From DASTQL01 sp035761805 (lineage in GTDB: Bacteria; Actinomycetota; Actinomycetes; Jiangellales; Jiangellaceae): DNA of 35,170 bases. This document shows, one piece after another, positions 23,411 to 30,039 of this stretch. The translations under genes were made by a program, and so were the position numbers. The stretch is taken from positions 1 through 35,170 of the forward strand of contig DASTQL010000160.1 of the NCBI GenBank assembly GCA_035761805.1. The letters run 5' to 3'. Position 1 is the first letter of the stretch, and every line of letters starts with the position of its first letter. Under the pieces are notes generated by a model. The model did not search any database. It had not been told where the DNA came from and saw only the letters and a list, made by a program, of their open reading frames with translations.

Positions 23411-23532
23411 AGACCAGTCTGTGGACGCCTCAGGATCTGGACATAGCGGAATCACCTGCAGGATTCGGCACCTGGCGCCCAGCCGGTCCGGGGAAGCCCG
23501 GCAAGCCTCATCGCGGGTCTAGCCTGCAGGAC

Positions 23533-24372
23533 GTGAGCGACGAGCTGACGGCACTGGTCTCCGCCTGGCGCGAGTCGGTCGACCGGGTGCTGGAGCTGGC
23601 CGGCGACCTGAGGGACGAGGAGTTCGGACGACCCACGGACCTCCCGGGTTGGAGCGTCCAGGACGTGCTGGCGCACCTGGCGGCCATCGAGTGCGACCTC
23701 GCCGGACTGCCGGGCGCGTCCAGCGGGCCGACGTCGCCGCCCCGGGTGGAGGGACCGGCAAGGGCCACCGACCCGTTCACCGCCTACACCGAGGCCGGAG
23801 TGCAGGCCCGGCGTGGGCGCCCGGTCGGCGAGCTGCTCGAGGAGCTCCGGACGGCCGTTGAGGTGCGGACCGCACAGCTGCGGCAGGCCCCACCGACCGA
23901 TCCCGCCGGGGCACCCCCCCGGACCCCGGGTGGCATCGGTTGGGACTGGCGGACGCTGCTGCGCAACCGCGCCGTCGACATGTGGATGCACGAGCAGGAC
24001 GTCCGCCGAGCGGTCGGTCGTCCCGGTGGGCTGGACAGCGCCGGGGCCGCAGTGACGCTCGGGTCGTTCGCCGCCGCCATCCCGTACGTGGTGGGCAAGC
24101 GGGTGGCCCCGCCGCCGGGGACCACTGTGGGGCTGGAGGTGGACGGCCCCGTACCGATCTCGGGCGCCGTGCGCGTGGGGGCGGACGGGCGTGCCGCGCT
24201 GCTGCCAGGGTCGACCGTGCCGGCAGACGCCGACGCGGTGCTGCGGATGTCCGGCGAGACCTTCGCGGTTCTGTGTGGCGGGCGGCGACCGCCCGAGGAC
24301 GTCGACGTCGAGGTCAGCGGCGATGCCGAGCTGGCCCGCCGGGTCGCAGGGGCGATGGCCGTCACGCCGTGA
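23533..24372 (+). CDS. Maleylpyruvate isomerase family (mycothiol-dependent, DinB-like) protein
   Basis: 279 residues from the GTG at 23533 (VSDELTALVSAWRESVDRVL). The N-terminal half is the DinB-like four-helix domain of the TIGR03083 family: FGRPTDLPGWSVQDVLAHLAAIECDLA carries the conserved GW(S/T)V.D(V/L).AHL motif with the first metal-binding His, and RNRAVDMWMHEQDVRRAVGRPGG contains the H-x-x-D metal ligands. The C-terminal half (SGAVRVGADGRAALLP...DADAVLRMSGETFAVLCGGR) resembles the SCP2-like domain of these proteins. Members use mycothiol as cofactor in isomerisation or thiol transfer. The true substrate is unknown, and no maleylpyruvate pathway genes are near. It overlaps the next gene by 4 bases (GTGA), suggesting a shared operon. 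Confidence 0.88.
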   Translation: MSDELTALVSAWRESVDRVLELAGDLRDEEFGRPTDLPGWSVQDVLAHLAAIECDLAGLPGASSGPTSPPRVEGPARATDPFTAYTEAGVQARRGRPVGELLEELRTAVEVRTAQLRQAPPTDPAGAPPRTPGGIGWDWRTLLRNRAVDMWMHEQDVRRAVGRPGGLDSAGAAVTLGSFAAAIPYVVGKRVAPPPGTTVGLEVDGPVPISGAVRVGADGRAALLPGSTVPADADAVLRMSGETFAVLCGGRRPPEDVDVEVSGDAELARRVAGAMAVTP

Positions 24373-25349
24373 GCCCCGACCCCACGCGCCGTGACCCCGT
24401 GGGCGGGGCACCGACGGCACGACCACGCGTCGGCATCGTCCTGCTGCCCGAGGGCCGATGGGCGCAGGAGCGGCGACGCTGGCAGCGCGCAGAGGAGTAC
24501 GGCTTCGACAGCGCGCTGACGTACGACCACCTGGCCTGGCGCGACCTGGCCGGGGAGCCGTGGTACGCGACGGTACCCACCCTGGTCGCTGCTGCGACGG
24601 CGACCTCGTGGATCCGGCTGGGAACCTGGGTCGCGTCCCCGAACTACCGACACCCGGTCCCATTCGCCAAGGAGCTGATGACACTCGACGACGTGTCGGG
24701 CGGACGCACCGTCCTCGGCGTCGGGGCCGGGGGTGCGGGGCACGACGCCAGGGTGCTCGGGGGCGACCGCCTGCCCGCCGGGGACCGGGTGCGGCGGTTC
24801 TCCGAGTTCGTGGAGCTCCTCGACCTGCTGCTGGCCGGCGACCGGGTCTCGTACACCGGCGAGTACTACTGCGCCGCCGACGCGCGCATGGTCCCCGGCT
24901 GCGTCCAGCGCCCGCGGCTGCCTTTCGTCGTCGCCGCCAACGGCCCGCGCGCCATGGGCGTCGCTGCCCGGTACGGGCAGGGCTGGGCCACCACGGGGTC
25001 GAGTCCACCGGAGAACGGTCCGGACGCGTGGTGGCGCGGGGTCGCCGCCCTGGTCTCCCGACTCGACGAGGTGTGCGCGTCGGTGGGCCGTGACCCCTCG
25101 ACGATCGAGCGCTGGTTGTCGGTCGACGCCTCGGGGGTCTACTCGCTCGACTCACTGGAGGCCTTCCTCGACGCGTACGGCCGGGCCGGCGAGCTCGGCT
25201 TCGCCGAGGTGGTGGTGCACTGGCCCCGGCCGACCGGCCCCTACGCGGGGTCGCAGGACGTGCTCGAGGAGGTGGCCGGGTGGCTCGCGGCGGCCCGGAC
25301 GGACGGTGTCGCGCAGACCTGCGGCGCACCGTCACAGCACGGCTCGTAG
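24369..25349 (+). CDS. LLM-class F420-dependent oxidoreductase
   Basis: 326 residues from the GTG at 24369, which overlaps the previous stop. Luciferase-like monooxygenase TIM barrel: RPRVGIVLLPEGRWAQERRRWQRAEEYGFDSALTYDHLAWRD at the N-terminus, TATSWIRLGTWVASPNYRHPVPFAKELMTLDDVSGGRTVLGVGAGG in the middle (the PNYRHPV segment with cis-peptide and cofactor contacts), and RPRLPFVVAANGPRAMGVAARYGQGW later. These enzymes use reduced F420 (or FMN) to reduce or oxidise small molecules; the donor choice cannot be proved from sequence, but F420 is usual in this host type. Coupled with the upstream mycothiol-family gene, it may handle an electrophilic or xenobiotic substrate (inference). Its end is overlapped by a convergent zinc-ribbon gene. 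Confidence 0.88.
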   Translation: MSPDPTRRDPVGGAPTARPRVGIVLLPEGRWAQERRRWQRAEEYGFDSALTYDHLAWRDLAGEPWYATVPTLVAAATATSWIRLGTWVASPNYRHPVPFAKELMTLDDVSGGRTVLGVGAGGAGHDARVLGGDRLPAGDRVRRFSEFVELLDLLLAGDRVSYTGEYYCAADARMVPGCVQRPRLPFVVAANGPRAMGVAARYGQGWATTGSSPPENGPDAWWRGVAALVSRLDEVCASVGRDPSTIERWLSVDASGVYSLDSLEAFLDAYGRAGELGFAEVVVHWPRPTGPYAGSQDVLEEVAGWLAAARTDGVAQTCGAPSQHGS

Positions 25350-25432
25350 TAGCGGCAGGCGGGGCACCGGTTGTGCGCCTGCTCCGCGTACATCTGGGTA
25401 CCGCACCCCGGACAGCTGAGGTCGAGGGCCAT
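25241..25432 (-). CDS. Small zinc-ribbon protein
   Basis: 63 residues from the ATG at 25432, which has GAGGGTGAGG directly upstream. MALDLSCPGCGTQMYAEQAHNRCPACRYYEPCCDGAPQ holds two Cys pairs (CPGC and CPAC) spaced as in a zinc ribbon, then a CC pair. I recall short actinobacterial proteins ending in a similar E-x-CCDG-x-P motif, function unknown. The last 25 or so residues (VCATPSVRAAASHPATSSSTSCDPA) are low-complexity and lie opposite the end of the LLM oxidoreductase gene, a 109-base convergent overlap; this tail may be non-essential run-on. The ribbon and ribosome site make it a real gene in my judgement. Confidence 0.65.
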   Translation of the reverse strand: MALDLSCPGCGTQMYAEQAHNRCPACRYYEPCCDGAPQVCATPSVRAAASHPATSSSTSCDPA

Positions 25433-25534
25433 GGCCTCACCCTCGCACCGCGTCCTCCGACCCTGCACATGACGCGCCGGGCCCGCCCCGGACTCGCGGG
25501 GTCGACCGGGCCGCGGGACGGCTGGACCCGCCTC

Positions 25535-25617
25535 CACCACCAGGCGGCTGGTGTCACCACGAGGCGTTGGAGCCTGGTGATGGCCCGACCGGGGTGGTGA
25601 ACGTGGTCATTTCGGGC
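25535..25617. repeat. Dispersed repeat R2, copy B
   Basis: Second copy of the element at 10811-10893 (about 62 of 77 aligned bases equal, no gaps). Its right end supplies the TGA stop of paaI (25609-25607). Read from that end it begins GCCCGAAATGACCACG, similar to the R1 end. It fills most of the gap between the zinc-ribbon start and paaI; the remaining 25433-25534 shows nothing recognisable. Confidence 0.7.
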
Positions 25618-26074
25618 TCCGGTCGGCGACCAGGGTGCCGGGGATCTCGCGGGACCGGCCGCGGAACTCCGCGACGACGGTGCCGGTGGTCGCGTCGGTC
25701 ACGGTCACGTCATAGACCCCGCTGCGGCCCGACCGGGTGCGCTCGACGGCCTCTGCCACGAGGACGTGGTCGAGCCGGGCGGGTGCGACGAAGACGATGT
25801 CGGCGCCCTGGGCCACGGTGCGCCGGTCGTATGAGTTGCAGGCGAAGGCGAAGGCCGAGTCGGCGAGGGTGAAGACGAAGCCGCCGTGGCAGATCGCGTG
25901 CCCGTTGACCATGTCCGGGCGCACGGTCATCGACAGCCTGGCCCGGCCCGGACCGACCGAGTCGAGCGACATGCCGAGCCCGCGGGAGGCCTCGTCGTCG
26001 GCCCACATGGCCGCGGCTGCGGCGCGCGCCGTCTCCTCCGCCGCGGCACCCCGCGCGAGCTCTCCGCCGGTCAT
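25607..26074 (-). CDS. paaI: Hydroxyphenylacetyl-CoA thioesterase PaaI
   Basis: 155 residues. It is a hotdog-fold thioesterase: GLGMSLDSVGPGRARLSMTVRPDMVNGHAICHGGFVFTLADSAFAFACNS is the PaaI signature, with the HGG (ICHGGF) and catalytic Asp in ADSAFAFACNS. GRSGVYDVTVTDATTGTVVAEFRGRSREI completes the sheet. PaaI releases CoA from ring-hydroxylated or other dead-end phenylacetyl-CoA intermediates so that CoA is not trapped. The start ATG at 26074 overlaps the paaH stop (ATGA), placing it second in a paaH-paaI operon. Its stop codon is provided by dispersed repeat R2 copy B, so the last few residues (VADRSPK) may have been altered when the element arrived. Confidence 0.92.
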   Translation of the reverse strand: MTGGELARGAAAEETARAAAAAMWADDEASRGLGMSLDSVGPGRARLSMTVRPDMVNGHAICHGGFVFTLADSAFAFACNSYDRRTVAQGADIVFVAPARLDHVLVAEAVERTRSGRSGVYDVTVTDATTGTVVAEFRGRSREIPGTLVADRSPK

Positions 26075-27588
26075 CGGGACCGTCCCGCCGTGTCGGCCAG
26101 CCGCCGCAGCCGCGTGCTCGGCCGGTAGCGGCCCGTGGGGTAGGCCCGGTGCAGTGCGTCGAGCACCTCCACGACGTCGACGGCGTGCTCCACCCCCCAC
26201 GCGTACGGGTCGAAGGGGTAGCCGGTGCCGAGTCGCATCGCCGTGTCGACGTCACCCGGCGTGGCCTCCCCGCGGTGCACCAGGTCGACGGCCTCGTTGG
26301 CCAGCATCGCCAGCGTCCGGGCGACGAGCAGGCCGGGCACGTCGTCGACGACGCTCACCGCTGCCCCCGTCGTCTGGAGCAGCCCGACCGCCTCGCCCAG
26401 GGCTTCCTCGGGGCAGCCGTCGGGGCCGGCCAGGCAGAACCGGGACGCCCTCCTCGCGTCGAGGGCCCAGTCCAGCGCCAGGACCGGCGCTTCCCAGGAC
26501 ATGGCCGTCGCGGTCTCACCCGCCGTCTCGACCAGCCACGCCCCGCTCGGCATGCGGATGCCGAGCACGGGCTGCGCCTCGCCCTCGTCGACCCGCACGT
26601 CCACGCCGGCCGCGCGCAGGCGCTCGGCAAGGCCGTCGAGGACGTGCAGGCCCCCCGTCACGGTGACCGTCCGGGGTGCCGGGCGCGGGTCGGCGGTGCG
26701 CGGGCTCGGCCGGTCGACCCCCTCCCCGTACGGGTGGAAGCCGCGAGCCGACTTGCGGCCGAGCCAGCCGGCGTCGACCAGGCGCTGCTGGATCGGGGAG
26801 GGCTGGTAGCGGGGGTCCTGGAAGGTCTGCTCCCAGACCGACAGTCCGACGGCGTGGTTGACGTCCTGGCCGATCAGGTCGGTGAGCTCGCACGGGCCCA
26901 TCCGGAAGCCGCCCGCCTCGCGCAGGACCGCGTCGACCGTCGCGGGGTCGGCCGCGCGCTCCTCGAGCACCCGCATCGCCTCTCCGTAGAAGGGACGCGC
27001 GACGCGGTTGACGACGAAGCCCGGCGTCGAGGCGCACCGCACGGGGGTCTTGCCCCAGGCCAGGGCGGTGCCCACGGTGGAGTCGGCCACCGATGGTGTG
27101 GTGGCCGCCCCGGAGACCACCTCGACGAGGGGGAGCACCGGTGCGGGGTTGAAGAAGTGCAGGCCGACGACCCGCCCGGGGTGCTCCAGCCCGGCAGCGA
27201 CGGCCGTCACCGACAGCGAGGAGGTGTTGGTGGCGAGCACGGTGTCAGGCCCGCACACCGCCTCCAGTCGGGCGAAGAGCTCGCGCTTGACCGCGAGGTC
27301 CTCGACGACCGCCTCGACGACCATCCCGCAGCCGGCCAGGTCGTCGACCTCGGCGACGGTCCGCAGCCGGGTCCGGGCGGCCGCCGCCTGGTCCGGCGGG
27401 AGCCGACCCGTGGCCGCGAGCCGGTCGAGCTGGGCGCCCACAGCCTGGACCGCGTCGGCCGCACGCCCGGCGTCGACGTCGTGCAGCAGCGTCTCGTGGC
27501 CGGCCACAGCGGCGACCTGGGCGATCCCGGCCCCCATCGTGCCGGCGCCGACGACCCCCACCGGTCGGCTGGTGTCCAGAGGCGGCAT
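26071..27588 (-). CDS. paaH: 3-hydroxyadipyl-CoA dehydrogenase PaaH (3-hydroxyacyl-CoA dehydrogenase)
   Basis: 505 residues from the ATG at 27588 (MPPLDTSRPVGVVGAGTMGAG); an upstream ATG at 27627 has no ribosome site. The N-terminal Rossmann fold carries GAGTMGAG (14-21), then VVEAVVEDLAVKRELF, TNTSSLSVTAVA and the catalytic GLHFFNPAPVLPLVEVV (His in HFFNP). Two C-terminal 3HCDH domains follow (residues about 185-285, with GFVVNRVARPFYGEAMRVLEE, and about 400-500, with GLLVARTLAMLANEAVDLV), the duplicated arrangement of PaaH/PaaC-type enzymes. It oxidises 3-hydroxyadipyl-CoA to 3-oxoadipyl-CoA with NAD+. Downstream paaI is coupled; paaN is divergent across a 158-base gap with a CACCATGGTG palindrome at 27622-27631. 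Confidence 0.93.
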   Translation of the reverse strand: MPPLDTSRPVGVVGAGTMGAGIAQVAAVAGHETLLHDVDAGRAADAVQAVGAQLDRLAATGRLPPDQAAAARTRLRTVAEVDDLAGCGMVVEAVVEDLAVKRELFARLEAVCGPDTVLATNTSSLSVTAVAAGLEHPGRVVGLHFFNPAPVLPLVEVVSGAATTPSVADSTVGTALAWGKTPVRCASTPGFVVNRVARPFYGEAMRVLEERAADPATVDAVLREAGGFRMGPCELTDLIGQDVNHAVGLSVWEQTFQDPRYQPSPIQQRLVDAGWLGRKSARGFHPYGEGVDRPSPRTADPRPAPRTVTVTGGLHVLDGLAERLRAAGVDVRVDEGEAQPVLGIRMPSGAWLVETAGETATAMSWEAPVLALDWALDARRASRFCLAGPDGCPEEALGEAVGLLQTTGAAVSVVDDVPGLLVARTLAMLANEAVDLVHRGEATPGDVDTAMRLGTGYPFDPYAWGVEHAVDVVEVLDALHRAYPTGRYRPSTRLRRLADTAGRSR

Positions 27589-27746
27589 GGGACGAGTCTC
27601 CCAGGAGGGGTGCTGGTATGACACCATGGTGGCCTGCGTGCGACTGCCGTGTCACACCCTTCCCCGGACCGAGGCCCGGCAGTCGATGCCCGAGGTGCCG
27701 CCCGAGCGGCGGCGCCGCCAGGTGACACACCCTGCGGAGGGACTCC

Positions 27747-29501
27747 ATGGCCGCCACTCCAGAACCGTCCGCCACCCCCTCGTCCGGCCTCGGCCGGCAC
27801 GGTCCCGACGGCTTCGTCGAGGCACACGCCGAGACCCTGGACGCCGCCCTCGAGGCCATCCGGAGCCGGGGCTTCCACAGCGCCTACCCGGAGTCGCCGA
27901 GCCCGCGCGTCTACGGCGAGACTGCCGCCGCCGACGGCAAGGCCGCGTACGAGGCGTGGCTGGACGGCGACTTCCCGCTGGACACCCCGGGCGCCGACGG
28001 CCGGGTCGCCACCGAGCGGAGCCCGTACGGTCCGGAGCTGGGGGTCTCCTACCCGCACGTCCCGGCCACCGACGCGGCGCTGCGGGAGCTCTTCGAGGCG
28101 ATGCACGGGGGGATGCCCGACTGGCGCGACGCCGGTCCCCGGGTGCGGGCGGGGGTGTGCCTGGAGATCCTCCACCGGCTGCACCAGCGGTCCTTCGAGC
28201 TCGCCAACGCGGTCATGCACACCTCCGGGCAGGCCTTCGTGATGGCCTTCCAGGCAGGGGGCGCGCACGCGCTCGACCGCGCCCTGGAGGCGGTGGCCTA
28301 CGCGCACGCGGCACAGGCGGAGGTGCCGGAGTCGGCCTACTGGGAGAAGCCGGCCGGCAGGGGCGAGCCGCTGCGCATGCGCAAGACCTTCCGGATCGCC
28401 CCGCGCGGGGTGTCGCTGGTGATCGGCTGCAACACGTTCCCGACGTGGAACTCCTGGCCGGGCCTGTTCGCCTCCCTCGCCACCGGCAACGCCGTCCTGG
28501 TCAAGCCGCACCCGCGGGCCGTGCTCCCGTTGGCCCTCACCGTCCAGGTGGCCCGGCAGGTGCTGTCCGAGGCCGGCTTCGACCCCGACCTGGTCTGCTT
28601 GGCCGCCGAGGAGCCGGACGAGCGGACCGCCGCCGTGCTCGCCGTACGGCCGGAGGTGCGCATCGTCGACTTCACCGGGTCCAGCGCCTTCGGCGAGTGG
28701 CTGGAGCAGCACGCGACCCAGGCGCAGGTCTACACGGAGAAGTCCGGCGTCAACACTGTCGTCGTCGACTCCACCGACTCCTTCGCGGGGATGTGCCGCA
28801 ACCTCGCCTTCTCCTTCTCGCTCTACTCGGGCCAGATGTGCACCGCCCCGCAGGACGTCTTCGTCCCGCGCGACGGGATCGAGACCGACGATGGGCACAA
28901 GTCCTTCGACGAGGTGGGTGCCGGCATCGCCGCCGCCGTCGACGCGCTGCTGGGCGACGACGCCCGGGCGGTCGAGCTGCTCGGCGCCGTGGTCAACGAC
29001 GGCGTGCTCGAGCGGCTGGAGACCGCGCCTGGCTCCGGCAAGGTGGTGCTGGCGTCGCGCGCGATCGAGCACCCGGCGTGGCCGGACGCGCGGGTCCGGA
29101 CGCCGAGCATCCTGGCGCTGGACGCCGCGGATGCCGAGGTCTACACCCGCGAGTGCTTCGGCCCCGTCTCGTTCCTCGTCGCCACCGACTCGACCGCGGC
29201 CTCGATCGACCTGATGCGGCGGACCGTGACCGAGCACGGGGGCATGACGGCCTCGGTCTACTCGACCGACGAGGACGTGCTCCAAACTGCGGAGGAGGCT
29301 TCACTCGAGGCCAGGGTCGCCTTGTCGATGAACCTCACCGGCGGCGTCTTCGTCAACCAGTCCGCCGCCTTCTCGGACTTCCACGGCACGGGCGCCAACC
29401 CGGCGGCGAACGCCACCCTCACCGACAGCGCCTACGTGGCCGGCCGGTTCCGCGTCGTGCAGTCGCGGCGCCACGTCCCCGCCCCCGACGCGGAGGCCTG
29501 A
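27747..29501 (+). CDS. paaN: Phenylacetic acid degradation protein PaaN (aldehyde dehydrogenase family)
   Basis: 584 residues from the ATG at 27747, with GGAGGG five bases upstream. The whole length matches PaaN: an N-terminal helical part (AHAETLDAALEAIRSRGFHSAYPESPSPRVYGE), then an aldehyde dehydrogenase fold with IGCNTFPTWNSWPGLFASLATGNAVLVKPHPRAVLPL (cofactor loop, 227-262), VDFTGSSAFGEWLEQHA, YTEKSGVNTVVVDSTD and the catalytic Cys365 in SGQMCTAPQDVFVP. In PaaN-type proteins the enoyl-hydratase domain of PaaZ is absent. The role is oxidation of the ring-opened 3-oxo-5,6-dehydrosuberyl-CoA semialdehyde in phenylacetate breakdown (inferred from the pathway). It is transcribed away from paaH and followed by a decayed thiolase gene. 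Confidence 0.92.
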   Translation: MAATPEPSATPSSGLGRHGPDGFVEAHAETLDAALEAIRSRGFHSAYPESPSPRVYGETAAADGKAAYEAWLDGDFPLDTPGADGRVATERSPYGPELGVSYPHVPATDAALRELFEAMHGGMPDWRDAGPRVRAGVCLEILHRLHQRSFELANAVMHTSGQAFVMAFQAGGAHALDRALEAVAYAHAAQAEVPESAYWEKPAGRGEPLRMRKTFRIAPRGVSLVIGCNTFPTWNSWPGLFASLATGNAVLVKPHPRAVLPLALTVQVARQVLSEAGFDPDLVCLAAEEPDERTAAVLAVRPEVRIVDFTGSSAFGEWLEQHATQAQVYTEKSGVNTVVVDSTDSFAGMCRNLAFSFSLYSGQMCTAPQDVFVPRDGIETDDGHKSFDEVGAGIAAAVDALLGDDARAVELLGAVVNDGVLERLETAPGSGKVVLASRAIEHPAWPDARVRTPSILALDAADAEVYTRECFGPVSFLVATDSTAASIDLMRRTVTEHGGMTASVYSTDEDVLQTAEEASLEARVALSMNLTGGVFVNQSAAFSDFHGTGANPAANATLTDSAYVAGRFRVVQSRRHVPAPDAEA

Positions 29502-29519
29502 CCGTCCCGATCCCACGCC

Positions 29520-29955
29520 TTGTCGCTGCCCTCCCGAGAGCGGGCGGCGGCGGCGACCGAGCGCCCGGGCCACGTCCCCGGAGCGTCTCGCGGTGCTGTC
29601 GACCCCTTCCGGGAGGGCGGCACGGTCACTGAGGGCAATGCCTCCGGCGTCAACGACGGCGCGGCGGCACTGCTGGTCGCCAGCGAGGCCGCCCTCGAGC
29701 GCCACGGGCTGACGCCGCTTGGCCAAGGTCGCGGGCGTCCGCAGGCGTGGAGCCGCGCTCCATGGGCCTCGGGCCGGTCCCGGCCACCGAGAAGCTGCTC
29801 GCACGCCTGGGCCTCACCGTGAGCGACCTCGACGTCGTGGAGCTCAACAAGGCCTTTCGCCGCCCAGGAACTGGCCTGTCTGCGCCGGCTCGGCCTGCCC
29901 GAAGACGCCGAGCACGTCAACCCAGCGGCGGCACCATCGCCGCCGTGCTCGAGGC
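29520..29955 (+). pseudogene. Decayed acetyl-CoA acetyltransferase (PaaJ/PcaF-like thiolase)
   Basis: Parts of a thiolase can be followed through all three plus frames, in the correct order: ATSPERLAVLSTP; FREGGTVTEGNASGVNDGAAALLVASEAALERHGLTPL; AKVAGV; VEPRSMGLGPVPATEKLLARLGLTVSDLDVVELNKAF; AAQELACLRRLGLPEDAEHVNP; SGGTIA. These match the middle of 3-oxoadipyl-CoA/beta-ketoadipyl-CoA thiolases (GNASG.NDGA, E.NEAFAAQ, NP.GG.IA). At least five frame changes are needed, the N-terminal third with the active Cys is missing, and the HPLG.SGAR and final Cys part is absent. It cannot be functional. It lies 20 bases after paaN, where a paa operon would carry paaJ, and it ends 19 bases before an inverted repeat. 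Confidence 0.8.
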
Positions 29956-29973
29956 CCCTTCCCTTCCCGCTGA

Positions 29974-30018
29974 TCATGAAGGAGCGTCAGCACCCCCGCG
30001 ACGGGCCACCCTTCATGA
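29974..30018. repeat. Inverted repeat TCATGAAGG between the thiolase relic and bkdC
   Basis: Perfect 9-bp arms TCATGAAGG (29974-29982) and CCTTCATGA (30010-30018) around a 27-base loop. The outer bases continue as TGATCATGAAGG and, from the other end, TGGTCATGAAGG. It can serve as terminator for bkdC (stop at 30040) and resembles, in position and in its TGATCA end, the other palindromic repeats of the window. Confidence 0.55.
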
Positions 30019-30039
30019 CCAAGGGACGCCTGGCGCGCG

